Origin: Takakia lepidozioides
Taxonomy: Eukaryota; Streptophyta; Takakiopsida; Takakiales; Takakiaceae
Length of the DNA: 64,000 nt
Direction: 5' to 3'
Assembly (NCBI GenBank): GCA_030704615.1
Contig: CM060731.1
Location: forward strand, 59,438,756 to 59,502,755
The notes under the pieces were generated by a model. That model worked only from the letters and a program-made list of their open reading frames with translations, was not told the DNA's origin and searched no databases. Both the position numbers and the translations under genes were made by a program. Position 1 is the stretch's first letter. Each line of letters opens with the position of its first letter. Positions 45,730 to 58,548 of the stretch are shown here, piece after piece.

Positions 45730-46770
45730 GCACTAATTATGCAGGCTCATGTTTCAGTCGAATCAGGACAGGCGCTTTCAAGAGTGGTAATTGACTGAGA
45801 TTGCTCATTTTGGAGCACCTACTGGTTTGGCTATCACCTCTAACCAACTATGCTGTGGCAATGGCCCGGAACAGTGGCGGCACTCAAAAGATGTTGTCCC
45901 TACACTAACTTCTCTCTGAGATCTTTGGCATGTACGGTTTTGATCTTCCTCCTGTATGATACTGATCTGAGGGCAGATCTTTTAATCCGAAGTTGGCAGC
46001 ATTTGTCCAAAAATGTTTTCTGAGTGTCTGAATCTCACGGCATAGCACTAGTTTATCATCTTTCCACATTCCAATCATGAATCTGCTCAGCTCCACCTTT
46101 GGCAATGACATCTCTCTTGAACTAGCAACCTCTGGCAATAAAGCAAATGCACTTACGAGGGAGAGGAAAGAAAGAACCTCTATGACATCCTTGGAAAGCT
46201 CAAAGGATACAAGGAAGAATGTGGGGCTCCCCACAAGCAGCTCAAAAATAGCTAATCAACGTACGCAATTCTCAAAGGTGAAAAGTTTCAGATGCAGTCA
46301 TACTGCAAACATTTCTGGTAGTCAGTGAAAGACCCAAAGTGAGGAACGAGATATTTATCACGTCTGTGGGATTCCTAGAGGGCCAAAAGGAGTAGAACAA
46401 CAAACAAAGAATCACAGAAGGCTAATGTAGCCCACGGAGAGCCATAGAACTACCCAAGGCTAATATCAGTTCACTATGCACTGCTAAAGTTCGCTATGAA
46501 AGACTCTCGAGGGCAACCTCGCCAAAACCCTCTGGGAGAGTGGGGTCTATCTACCCTCTAGGATACGGAACCAACCCCAGAGAGCCTGTTTACAGCTGAT
46601 GGCAATCCAGTCACAGATAATTGAGTTTGGTTTAAGACAGCAATGTTGAGTCTGACACTGTAGCTCCATATTCAACAATAAGTACCAATGTAAGTAGCCA
46701 TGATTTAGCCCATCACATGGTCCTTTAAAACAGACAATGAGAATGTACTCATGACTGCTGAATGTACACA
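45730..46770. repeat. Segmental duplicate of the SnRK1 gamma 3' region
   Basis: 45738-46060 resembles 50516-50870, and 46070-46770 resembles 51825-52690, all in direct orientation. The middle part of the source (about 50870-51810, with coding exons 5 and 6) is missing. The copy sits just upstream of the homoserine kinase gene, so that gene lies between the two copies. Contains intron-derived sequence only. Confidence 0.8.
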
Positions 46771-46838
46771 ATCCCTGATTTTGGAAATGTTAGGGGAGAG
46801 AGAAGACGTAGACTGCGTCGGGAGCTTCTGACTTGTCG

Positions 46839-49498
46839 ATGGACTGCTGCGGAGCAAGCGCAGGTGGGCGTATGCAAATGCAAGTGCAATCTCTGGGCAA
46901 GGGTGTCGCCTCACACAAATGCGTGTTACCGCAAATTAACCACAAATCTCAATCCTGCGGGCTTCGCTTCCATAACACAAGAGGGCGCCATTGTTGGCAG
47001 CGGACGTTGCAGGTACTATTTCTGCTTCTGTATGCGATTTATAATGGGGGTGATTGTTCACCGTCTACTGAGCGTTAGGTGAGTTAGGTGCTTCATCGAA
47101 TTGCCTTACGCTGAAGTGCTCATTCGGGAATTGCGGATTCAAAGTGCAGGTCAGGTGTGGGAGGGATGCAACAATATGGACTCCACCAATCATCCAGCTA
47201 ACGCTAGTGGAACCTGCTCCAGTGCACAAATTTGTGAAGGCATTTGCTCCAGCAACAGTTGCGAACTTAGGGCCGGGCTTCGATTTTTTGGGGTGCGCGG
47301 TGGACGGTCTAGGAGACTTGGTCACCGCTGAGGTACTCATGCAGTCGTTGTTATCCTCTCACCATTCACCTGTGCAGAGTCCACTAATTAAAATAGAATA
47401 TTTCCCAGAGTTTTCCCATACTTAAGGAATGGTTGTAGCAGTCAATTGAAGTGTCCAGCCATCTGTATAATTGTGGTCGTCAGATGATGACATTCTTGTC
47501 ATCGCTGGGTCCGCGAATCATAACCACTGGCATTGTGTCCTGGTTAAGATGCCTTTGGGGTTTTAGTTTATGGAGTCTTCTGAAGAGGTGGTTACGAGTC
47601 TAATCTGGCAGGACATTGACTTCAAGGATCTCAAACTTTGCAATTGTATATAAAGACAGGATCACTCCTGGTTGATATGTATCTATCAAAGTTGTGTGAG
47701 CCTGGATTGGAGCAGCCCACTCAAATCTCTTCTCTGCCCATCGATGTGAGGTAGCTGTTTTCTTCCCACTTCATATCGGTGTAATCAGTCTAAAATAAAG
47801 ATGCTAACAACCATTTCTGAGAAATTGTCAGGGAAACAAACGGCTGACGATATAAACCTTCAAAATGACCCTCAAGACATACGTTTACAGAAGGACATCA
47901 ATGATGAGTCTGCATGTATCCTTTATGGGTGGGCAATTGACCAGGGTATTGAGAGTTCTATTACTTGTGGAATGGAATCGTACAGGTGAACGAAAATGTG
48001 CCACCTGGCAAGATCCTAATTGAGTCCATTACTGGGGATGGAGGGCGACTCAGCTGTGTCTCAGGAGACAACTGTGCTGGCATTGCAGGCAAAGCCACCT
48101 TGGAGTTGCTGGGTGTGCACTCTGTGGGCATCTCACTCACTCTTCACAAGGGCTTGCCTCTTGGAAGTGGGCTAGGCTCAAGTGCAGCTAGTGCTGCAGC
48201 AGCGGCAGCTGCAGTAAACCCTCCTCCTTTCTGACTTGGTTTGCACATTGAAGATGTTCCTGTCGTCTTTGACCTTCTGTAGTCTTTTGGAATTATGGGG
48301 CAATCTGGGATAGGAAGACCTCCATGAAATCCTCATAAAACAAAGTAACTGTTTGTTTATCCTGTATCTTGTTACTCTCTCCCTTCAGGTGAATGGGGTG
48401 TTTGGAAGCCCTCTAAGCAAGGCACAGCTCGTGCAAGCAGGCCTTGAATCAGAGGCTACTGTCAGTGGGTACCATGCAGACAACATTGCACCCTCACTTA
48501 TGGGTGGATTTGTACTAGTACGGAGCTACAGCCCCCTCCATCTCATCCCCCTGGCATTCCCAGAAGAGAAGGCGCTTTACTTTGTTCTGGTAATTCCTGA
48601 GTTCGAGGCGCCCACAAAGGAGATGCGAGCTGTCTTGCCAAAAGAGGTACAAGATTATTATGAATCACAGGATGAGCAATAAAAACTTCTTTTACATATA
48701 TATTATGAAGCCTTGACCATGTATTCTTGAGCTATAAAAAGGCCATTAAATTTGACAGGGGTTGCTGGTGATGTAGTGGATTGCCGTGTGGCAATATCCT
48801 GCGTCAGATTCAAACAACTTAAAAGGGGTGTGGGTTTCATGCAGATATCATTGAAGCAGCATATCTCAAACTGTAGCCAGGCATCTGCGTTGGTAACAGC
48901 CATTCTCCAGGGTGATGCTTCCCTTCTTGGGGCAGCTCTATGTAAGTCCTCACTTGAGTAAGTTATCGTGTGAAAGTTTACATGACAATCTCACCCTACC
49001 TTTGTCTGAGCATTGCCATGTCTGTCAACTTGTTCTTTTATGCAGCCTTTTGTATTAGCCTGCTTGTTGTTATAGAAATAATTGTGTTGCCTCTCTTTCC
49101 TTGAGGGCATTTTGTCTTGATGTATGTTGTCAATATCCACTGTGTTGGAGGTGTTCCAAGTGAGCTGTTACTCTCCCCAATGACACTTGTTGCCTACTGT
49201 ACTAACAGCCTACGCGCCCTGTCCTACTGCAGCATCAGATTCAATAGTGGAGCCTCAAAGGGCTCCCCTCATCCCAGGCATGCACTCGGTCATAGCAGCA
49301 TCTAAGAAGGCGGGGGCTTATGGGTGCACAATAAGTGGGGCAGGCCCCACAGCTGTGGCTATCACAGACAGTGAACAAATGGGAAGAGAGATTGGAGCAG
49401 CTATGGTGGATGCATTCCGTGTTGATGGAAATCTGAAGGCGGTCGCACATGTCAACAAGCTAGACCAACAAGGCGCTCGCATCATAGGAGTGCACTAA
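46839..49498 (+). CDS. Homoserine kinase, plastid-type, six exons
   Basis: Exons 46839-47012, 47150-47332, 47986-48213, 48389-48646, 48845-48941 and 49233-49498 (all GT-AG) join in frame to 401 residues. Exon 1 is Ser/Arg/Gln-rich with few acids, as in a chloroplast transit peptide. The GHMP kinase motifs are present: 'FAPATVANLGPGFDFLG', the ATP loop 'GLPLGSGLGSSAASA', 'SGYHADNIAPSLMGGFVL', 'EFEAPTKEMRAVLP', 'IVEPQRAPLIPGM' and the third motif 'CTISGAGPTAVAI'. The enzyme phosphorylates L-homoserine with ATP, the branch-point substrate step for threonine and methionine synthesis. From memory, the Arabidopsis gene is intron-poor, so five introns is noteworthy. The frame is intact throughout. 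Confidence 0.93.
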
Positions 49499-51224
49499 TC
49501 ACTTTGGTAAGTTCAATGTCTCCACACTCTGTCATGATGCTTCTGTGAAGTGATTCCGACATTTACTTCAAATTTAGTATCTGTTCTTGGCAGATAGCTT
49601 CTATGTGGCAAGTCAATATGCATGGTGATTGAGGTTGCGTTCCCCTTAGTTGTTGACACAATCACCGGTGCATGCTTGCCAGGCATGGTTGTGGGGCTAC
49701 CAGGTGCAACCTCCTGTGCAGGCTGCCAGTCATTCAATGGTATTAGGCATTGCCGTCGCCACTGGAGTTTTCTGCATTGCTGACAACAATGACTTTGCAC
49801 AGTAGAAGGACGTGGGTCCCTCCAATTTGATGAGTGGAAGATGGAGAAAAAGTGTCATCATTGAGAAATTCTGATGCTCAAGTACTTAAGACTTAACAGT
49901 GGTGGTTGTCCATTGTGGTACAGTCGTTAGCAATATCCATAACATCTGCTCTTACCAACATTCCAGCTCCTCTTCAGAAGAGGGATTGAACTAAAGCCTG
50001 TCCAAGGCTTTCATGACCATAGGGGACTGTCGAGTATCAGTTGGTATCTTTATGTTTTTTCACTTGTGCCATGCAATTAAGCACATGTGAAATGCACGAA
50101 CAGACAGAGACTTGTAACCAGTCAGAGAGGTGAGTGAAAGAACTGCATTCACAAACAAAGCCCTATACCTTGTTTTATCCCTAATGAAGCGGAGCTGACC
50201 CCGAGATCTGTGTTTTTCTAACAAACTTGAGTGCAGCTTTTGTTCTCTCTATTGTTAGCAAGGAATATTTAGTCAGTGGTTAGCCCAGGAATTCTGGGGT
50301 GAAGGATTTATATCCTTGCAAGTTGGTCCTGTCTCAAAACTAGGTTGTGCCAGGGATATGGTGCCAACGGCTGAGAGCTTGAGGAAATAGTTTCGGCCAA
50401 GAATTTTGTGATTTGACTATTATTTGTGCCCTCTTTCCAAAGAGTCAATGTCAAGAGCATGGTGTAATTTCGAAAATCGTAAAGAAGGTCAGAGATATTA
50501 TGTGACTTGTCCCCTATGCAGGCTCATGTTTCAGTCGAATCGGGACAGACAGTTTCAAGATGGTCCTTGACTGAGATTGCTCAATTTTGGAACGCCTACT
50601 TGTTTGGTTATCGCCTCAAGCCAACCACGCTTTGGCAATGGCCGGGAACAGGAAAAGCACTCAAAAGATGTTTGTCTCTCCACTAACTTCTATTGCCATC
50701 TTTGATATGTAGAGTTTTGAACTTCTCCTGATCTGAGGGCAAACCTGTTAATCCAAAGGGACAGGACTTGTCCGAATATGTGGGTTGTTGTAGAACTACA
50801 AGGTCCATGAGGTCACAGATTATGTAACTCTGGTGGTCATCTGCTGAAAGTAACACAGTTGGGTCCGTCATGTATCTTATAAGTGGAAAGGATTCAATTC
50901 AAAACACACATCTTCCAATTTCCCATAGTTACCAGAACAATTGTACTACACACGTTTAAACTTTTAAGCAGAGAGAGGGGAGCCAATCAGGAGATAAAAG
51001 GTGGAGTGTCAAGAACATCTGCAGAGACTGCTGTTGTACTCCAGATAACTATCTTAAAACTCTACCCAAACTCATGACTCCCTTTGGATCGGAAACATGA
51101 AAAAGCCTTGTAAGTTTTCCAAAAATCTTTGACTCCTTGGCTAAATCCAGGACAAATGTGTGGAAGAGGCACTAACAAATATCTCAAATCTCTCCATGAA
51201 TCTTCCAATTCGAGAGCTGCCTCT
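49499..51224. other. Intergenic between convergent genes
   Basis: Lies between the 3' ends of the homoserine kinase (plus) and the SnRK1 gamma gene (minus). 50516-50870 is the source of, or partner to, the 45.7-kb duplicate. No further gene seen. Confidence 0.5.
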
Positions 51225-54200
51225 CTAAGAGAATGAGGTCGAGGGTACTATCCCAGCAAAAAAATCCTCAAAATAGTCCGGAGGCTCCACCACAAATGTG
51301 CAAATGATGTCGCCCAAAGTTACAATTCCCTCAAGATTGCCCTCTGAATCCACCGCATATACTCGGTGCACCTTCGCTTCATCCAGCTTGGAAATGACCT
51401 CTGTTAGAGTGTCTGTGGAAGCACATGTGACCGGCTCCCTCAAAAGGGGTGCATTGACATTACCTTGGTTTCGCAAATATGTTCTGGCTGCATCTAGAAA
51501 GTTGATAGCTGTGACGGATCTGCAGAACCCATGAACAAATTTGGATATTGAATTAAGGTTGATCTGGATTTCAAGTTAAAGTACCTGCCTATAGGCACTC
51601 TCCTGGGCAAATGATTCAGATGGTCAGGAATATTACCTGTAGTCTTTGAAAATTTCTGGTGTAGAAAGCAAAAACTGCACGTCGCAGGCACTGATATTGC
51701 CCAGCAATTTGTGACTTCTCTTTGCAGTCATGGGCACACCACCCACACCCTTCTCTCTCATCAGCTGGAAAGCCTCTAGCAATGGTCTATCCTCTTCCAC
51801 CTGCTTTCCACATTCAACATTCCAATTATGAATCTGCTCAGCTCCACCTTCGGCAGTGACATCTCTCCTGAGCTAGCAACCTCTGTGGCAATAAAGCACA
51901 TGTGCTCATAAGGGAGTGAAAAGAAAGAAATTAAAGGAAAAACCTTCATGACGTCCATGGAAAGCTCATGATATAACAAGACAAAAGAAAAGGAACGAAA
52001 CGAAAAGGAACGAAACGAAACGAAACGAAACGAAACGAAACGCAACGCAACGCAACGCAACGAAATGAAAACACAGGAGAGAGGAAACAAAACCAGAGCC
52101 AAAAATAAAACTAACAAGAAAGATACAGGGCCCTCCACAAGCAGCCCAAAAATAACTGATCACCTTCAAGAGATTCTCAAAGATGAAGAGTTTCAAATGT
52201 AGACAAACGGCCAACATTTCTGGTCCTCATAATAGAAAACCCAGAGTGAGGAAAAGGATATTCAACACGTCTGTTGGATTCCCAAAGGGGCCAAATGACA
52301 CAAGTAGGACAACAAAGAAAGAACCACAGAAAGATCATTGTAGCACCACAGAAATCAAAGAACTCACAGCTGATATCAGTTCAGTGTTTCCTCCTATTGT
52401 TAGCTGTGAAAGACTTTTGAGGGTAACATCCCCACAGAAAACCTCCTGGAGTGTGGGGTCTGTCTACCCTCCAGGACATGGAACCTACCCCAAAATTGCT
52501 TGTTTCCAGCTGATTGGCAATCCAGTCACAGATAATTGAGTTTGGCTTAAGAGCTCGCATGATACCAAGGTACAAAAGCAATGTTGAGTCTGACACTGCT
52601 AGTCCAGCTCCCTATTAGCACAAATGTAGCTGTGATTGTGCCCATCACACTGTAACCAAAAAAGACACTGAGAATGTACTCATGAGATCTCGTTGCCGTA
52701 GCAAAAAAAGACAATGAGATCAAGTGAAGGAGAGAAATGCCACACCTTCACAATTTGGTGAGGTTTCATGAACGGAAGGCCAAGGTCTGCGAGTGAGTGG
52801 TTGCCGACGCTGTCAAACCAGCTAAGACCACTGCACTGTGATAGGAAATGGACCACTGAACTCTGAGTGATGAAATTTGAAATCTGTCCCTCACCGGGCT
52901 CCACCAAAGGCAGGCTCTTCATTCGATACTTCGACAGTAGTAGTAACAAGGTAAGCAAGGAATCGTCACCCTTCACTGGTAGGAATGGGGCCCATCGAAA
53001 AGAGCCTGCTATGTCCTGTACCTGACAGTTGTTCAACAAGTAGTTGTTTGTGAATTCCGATGAAGAAGCTGCCTCCTTCAAGTGCTATCTCTCTCTCTCT
53101 CTCTCGTTCCCAAACATATGTCCCTTCGTGTTCCACTCAAACTGAGTGCAGGGTCAATGGCCACAAGGCTACGGCAAACAACGTCTTATGAGTACATTCT
53201 CTTTCCTAAACAGATTATGTAGCAAGAATGCACAACAAACAATGCCCGAAGTCCCTGCACAACGACAGGAGTGCCTGGTAAAGGTAATGCACAAAGGATT
53301 CCTGAATGCCCCTGTCAGGGATATTCAAGCTCTGAGACAGTAGTATCTCCCTCTAACTTCACAATTCACAGGGCAGAGACATTCTAAGAAAATTGTTTGT
53401 TTGTTTGCTTTCGACTCACTCAGCTCTGTCCAAAACCACAAGGCTATATTGCAAGAATAAGCTTTCAGTTAAATCCTTCGTTTTTTTCTGTGTCTCCATC
53501 TGCAAAAATGGTTCTTTAGCTCAGGCGTAATTAAGCACCTGCATGAGGCACTTTGTCTCTATGAGCTTTCCGCGGACGTTATAAAGCACCATTTCATTTC
53601 TCTCAGCATCACACCAGCTTTTTAATTTGGTACGTTCTTGCGGGATCTTGTTGTTCTGATGTTTCCCTGAGCCCTCTGGGCCTGACATGGACATAATACT
53701 TCATGCCCACATGTTTCTCACCAGTGTGACTGGTGGTGCAACCACAGCCATGCATGTTGCAGACTGGAGGGATAGAGGAACAGTGCCAGAATCAACCTCA
53801 TGCTTTCCTTCATATGTTAGTGAATGTCAACACATAAATAACACTGCATTGCCTACAGCTGGATTCTCGTCAGATGTTACTGCAAGCAAAATTTCTGTCG
53901 CAAACATCCTAACCCTCTTCTGCATCCCTCATTCCCACAAAGAAATTCTTTCAATTGTTTTGCTTTCAATTTTTGTAAAGGGAGGATGTCCTGCCAGGTG
54001 CAATATATTTTGAAAGCATCAAGAAAGGCTTATTACCAACAAAAGCAAAGTGATGTGCAGCCTGAACCTTAGCCTGCTTGTAGAAATCCGATGAGGTAAG
54101 GGCCTCAAAAAATTCGCCACCCATGGCTCCCACAGCTTCAGGGACATTTTGCTCTGGCCCCACTGCTGCGAACCCTGTTGCAGCAAGTCCTGAGGCCAGT

Positions 54201-57200
54201 GCTGCCCCTCCTGCCACTCCTAATGGTGTGGCTCCTGCCACCACTGCCCCAGCCGACCCCAATAGGCCTGCAGCCACTGTCCCTGATCCAGCCGCTCCTT
54301 TTATCAGCGCTACCTTTGCCACCTCTGACTGCCACACATACAGCATTTGAGCCACGACAACGAAACCAGTATATTCCACTCATATTCCCCCCTCTAAATA
54401 CCTCATACACCAGGCACGGGTCCATGCCTACATCCATGGCAAAGTGAAGTCCTGTTCTTTTCTATTGATCCCAAAGCAAATTCATGTTCATTGGAGAATC
54501 TATCAGTTTCTCAGTCTTGTACCATTTCATTTCATTTCTCTCCCTCTCTCTCTCTCTCTCCCTAGTTAGTCCTAAGTTAATCGACTCTATATCTTGGGGT
54601 CAATGGCCCCAAGGCTACGGCAAACAACATCTTATGAGTACATTCTATATCTTGGAAGCGGGACACCGCACTGTCAAACAAGCTAAGTCCTGGCGGAAGG
54701 GGGTAGAAGAGATTTTCAAGGATCTGAATCTAAGTCCGCAAGACATGACCCTGCTGGATAAATCTGACTTAGAGGCTGAAGTTTCCAAAGCCATGTCTGT
54801 TGCCAGGAAATTGTCTGATGAAAATGAAGTTAGGCAGAAAGCTTCCCTGAACCTGTTTCCAGTCTGTGACATGGGTGAGGCCATCATGGATGACCTCAAG
54901 GGTTTACCCACTCTTGGCACTAGACTGAAATTCAAACTCAGGGCCGGTAGCCTACCTTTGAACAGAAAACAGACGCAGAGATGAAAGGGGGATTGTAAGT
55001 GTCCATTGTGGAAGCAACCTGGAGACAATATCCACTTTCTTCCATTTTGTCCCATAAGCTCTACGAGCTTTCCGCGGACGTTATAAAGCACCATTTCATT
55101 TCATTTCTGATTCATTGTCCTGGGTACTCTCACCAACACCCTCTTCAATTCCATCAAGGCGATTGTTCCTGTACCTCTGTTTACCACCTTTGAAAATCTT
55201 GTGGCTGGGCCAAAAGCCCAGGCCCTTTTGGAGTCTACTTATTGGGCAAATTGCACACAGCAGATTGATGTTTGTTGAAGATTTCTAGAGGATATCCGGA
55301 GAACTCAGATCAATTGCCTGTGTCAGAGTCATACTGCCCCCCTGACAAAGGTAATTTCTGTCCCTTTGTGTTCCGCTCAAACTGGGCGCGGGGTCAATGG
55401 GCACAAGGCTACAGCAAGCAACATCTTATGAGAACATTCTCTCTCCCTCTCTCTGAGGCTTCCGCCCAAACTGGGTGCGGGGCCACAAGGCTACAGCAAA
55501 TGCCTTATGAGTACATTCTCTCTGAGGCCTGTAGTGTCCTCTGAGGCTGTAGTGTCCTCAGCCATGTCTGTTGCCATGAGATTGTCTGATGAAAATGAAG
55601 TTAGGCACCCTCTTCAATTCCATCAAGGCGATTGTTCCTGTACCTCTGTTTACCACCTTTGAAAATCTTGTGGCTGGGCCAAAAGCCCAGGCCCTTTTGG
55701 AGTCTACTTATTGGGCAAATTGCACACAGCAGATTGATGTTTGTGTGAAGGGATTTCTAGAGGATATCCGGAGAACTCAGATCAATTGCCTGTGTCAGAG
55801 TCATACTGCCCCCCTGACAAAGGTAGTTTCTGTCCCTTTGTGTTCCGCTCAAACTGGGCGGGGTCAATGGCACAAGGGCTACAGCAAGCAACATCTTATG
55901 AGAACATTCTCTCCCTCTCTCTGAGGCTTCCGCCCAAACTGGGTGCGGGGCCACAAGGCTACAGCAAATGCCTTATGAGTACATTCTCTCTGAGGCCTGT
56001 AGTGTCCTCTGAGGCTGTAGTGTCCTCAGCCATGTCTGTTGCCATGAGATTGTCTGATGAAAATGAAGTTAGGCACCCTCTTCAATTCCATCAAGGCGAT
56101 TGTTCCTGTACCTCTGTTTACCACCTTTGAAAATCTTGTGGCTGGGCCAAAAGCCCAGGCCCTTTTGGAGTCTACTTATTGGGCAAATTGCACACAGCAG
56201 ATTGATGTTTGTGTGAAGGGATTTCTAGAGGATATCCGGAGAACTCAGATCAATTGCCTGTGTCAGAGTCATACTGCCCCCCTGACAAAGGTAGTTTCTG
56301 TCCCTTTGTGTTCCGCTCAAACTGGGCGCGGGGTCAATGGGCACAAGGCTACAGCAAGCAACATCTTATGAGAACATTCTCTCCCTCTCTCTGAGGCTTC
56401 CGCCCAAACTGGGTGCGGGGCCACAAGGCTACAGCAAATGCCTTATGAGTACATTCTCTCTGAGGCCTGTAGTGTCCTCTGAGGCTGTAGTGTCCTCAGC
56501 CATGTCTGTTGCCATGAGATTGTCTGATGAAAATGAAGTTAGGCAGAAAACTTCCCTGAACTTGTTCCAGTCTGTGACATGGGGAGGACATCTTGGATGA
56601 CCTCAAGGGTCTACCCACTCTCGGCACTAGACTGAAATTTAAACTCAGGGCAGGAAGCCTACCTTTGAACAGCAAACAGAAGCAGAGAGGAAAGGGAGAG
56701 TGCAATTGCCCGTTGTGTGGGCAATCTGAAGACAGTATTCATTTTCTGATACACTGTCCGGGGTTCTCTCACCAAAGAGACGCTCTCTTCAAATCTATTA
56801 AGGGAATTGTGCCTGTACCCCTGTTTACCAACTTTGAAAGTCTCGAGGCTGAGCCAAAAGCCCAGGCCCTCCTGAGGCCTAGTTTTTGGGCAAATCACAC
56901 ACAGCAGATTGATGCTTGTGTGAAGGGATTTCTAGAGGATATCTGGAAAACCCGGATTAATTCTTTATATGGAGGTAAGTCTTACCAACGTCAGCCCCTG
57001 ACAGAGGTAGGTTCTGTCCCTTTTGTTCCCGCTCAAACTGGGCGCGGGGTCAATGGCCACAAGGCTACGGCAAACAACGTCTTATGAGTACAATCTCTCT
57101 GAGGCCTTGACTCTTTGACAATTCCTTGAGCAATAGTTGCTTTTGGGCTGCTGGTCCCTCTCTATTTCTTGTTATTTCTTTCTCTTGTCCCATAAGCTCT

Positions 57201-58548
57201 TTGAGCTTTCCGCAGACATCATAAAGTACCATTTCATATCTTCTTTCTTCTTCCCTCTTACTTTTTTTATCACACCTTTGCAAATCTGGTACTGTTAATT
57301 ATGTCCTGCCTTTCTCCATGGACCTGTGGCAAACCCTGTGGAGATTTTCCTTACTCCTAAGCTCTATGAGCTTTCCGAGGACGTTATGAAGTACCATTTT
57401 ATGTCATTTCCAAGATAGCCAATCTCTCACAGAGGTGTTCCATAAGACATGCTTGAAAGCATATCTGCATGGGGCATTGACTCTCTTAGACAATTCATTG
57501 ATCAATACTTGTTTTCGGGCTTCTTGTGGAGGGCCCCACGCCCTTTCTTCTTTCAATATGCTTTCTCGTGTCCCAAAAGCTCTGAGCTTTCTGTGGACGT
57601 TGTTGTAAAGTATCATCTCATTTCATCTCCTTCTCCACTAGTATTCCCCTCCTGTAGAGTCAATGTGACTGCCAATGTCACAATATCTGTGGCAAATTGG
57701 GAGCTACAAGCTCAGTGCTGCAATCAATATGGTGTGTTCTGGCATAATTTTTCTATCACTCAGACATCCAACACTCGATCTCCTGTGACTAGCGGGGGAA
57801 CAGGTATACCATTGCATAAAATTCATAGTTGCACATGGGAAATTGATAGCCCCTGATTGTCAGTCAAATCAGAGTCTCGAATGCATGAACACAACCCTAT
57901 GGTAGTTGTTGCTAGCAAGAAATGACAGTTTCATTTACTGGGCGTATACCTGTTCCAGAAGCCAAAATATTATGCCATGGAAATCAATAATTCCCAGGTA
58001 ACCGTCCATCCAGCTAGCATCTGCAGGTGCACCCGGATCACGCACAGGAGCACTCAAAATGCTATTGTGACCCAGAAGCTGGATAGCCTCTGCAAGGCTC
58101 GCATTTGCATCTATTTCAATTACTGCACAATCCCACAATATTAGGTTAGTAATCAGACCTGAACGGTTCGTAATTGTAAGAAGATTAATGGTGACGCTGT
58201 CAGCTAACCAAGGTCAGATTCTCGTTACTGTCAATCACAGTTCCTGCCTAAGGCACTCGAATAGAGTAAGAATGAAACAGTCATATTGCATTCTACTCCT
58301 AACTTAGTCTAGCATTTGGAAAACAGGATATACTGAATCGCATACTTTCTTTGAGACCGCATGATATCAGCTTCTCACCTAGCACATAGGCAAGAATGCC
58401 CACCTTTACCACGAGGGAGATCGGGAAAAGACGACACTTTGACTTGATCAAAGGCAGAATTGAGACGTTGGCCAGCAGGCAGTGATCCTGCTCGGCCCCA
58501 CAGATCCTCCATCTTCTGAGGCAATTGCTGTGACTGTATTTGTGACAT
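51225..58548 (-). CDS. SnRK1 regulatory subunit gamma (KING1-like), four CBS domains
   Basis: Minus-strand exons 58410-58548, 57950-58122, 54068-54328, 52746-53021, 51637-51800 and 51225-51519 join in frame to 435 residues. 'MEDLWGRAGSLPAGQ' is the family N terminus. CBS1 contains 'SLAEAIQLLGHNSILSAPV' and 'MDGYLGIIDFHGIIFWLL'. Exon 3 starts with an Ala/Gly-rich stretch of about 65 residues and ends 'EFFEALTSSDFYKQAK'. CBS2 has 'DIAGSFRWAPFLPVKGDD' and 'RMKSLPLVEPGEGQ'. CBS3 has 'LLEAFQLMREKGVGGVPM' and CBS4 'KVHRVYAVDSEGNLEGIVTL'. The protein is the nucleotide-sensing-type subunit that associates with the SnRK1 kinase in energy signalling. The 3.6-kb intron 2 is packed with LINE-derived repeats. 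The ATG at 58546-58548 is followed closely by MEDLW, another candidate start. Confidence 0.93.
51980..52078. repeat. Pentanucleotide microsatellite (AACGA)n, (AACGC)n
   Basis: A run of AACGA-type units changes to AACGC units, within intron 4 of the SnRK1 gamma gene. Its reverse complement (TTTCG)n resembles the (ATTTC)n tails found elsewhere in the gene's introns. Confidence 0.85.
54640..57105 (+). mobile_element. LINE 3' fragments in SnRK1 gamma intron 2
   Basis: On the strand opposite to the host gene, 'GLPTLGTRLKFKLRAGSLP' occurs twice (about 54900 and 56600). The second copy continues 'CNCPLCGQSEDSIHFLIHC', a CX2C...HX4C zinc motif typical of the C terminus of non-LTR reverse transcriptases, then 'FLEDIWKTRINSLYG'. 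No RT core is present. Similar 3' end sequence (GGGTCAATGGCCACAAGGCT) recurs at 53151, 54598, 55390, 55858, 56329 and 57048. Confidence 0.75.
55133..56545 (+). repeat. 468-bp tandem repeat, three copies
   Basis: CCCTCTTCAATTCCATCAAG starts units at about 55139, 55608 and 56076, spacing 469 and 468 bp. Units two and three are nearly identical, so the array expanded recently by unequal exchange from one LINE fragment. Each unit contains a piece of the LINE C-terminal coding and its 3' end. Confidence 0.88.

Noticed and set aside
51776-52138. Possible extra SnRK1 gamma exon ('VASSGEMSLPKVELSRF'), also present in the 46.1-kb duplicate
   Set aside because: Exon 4 joins exon 5 directly in frame and matches the family without a gap. 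The resemblance is due to segmental duplication of intron DNA.
54123-54447. Plus-strand Pro/Ala/Thr-rich ORFs
   Set aside because: They are antisense to the Ala/Gly-rich exon 3 of SnRK1 gamma.
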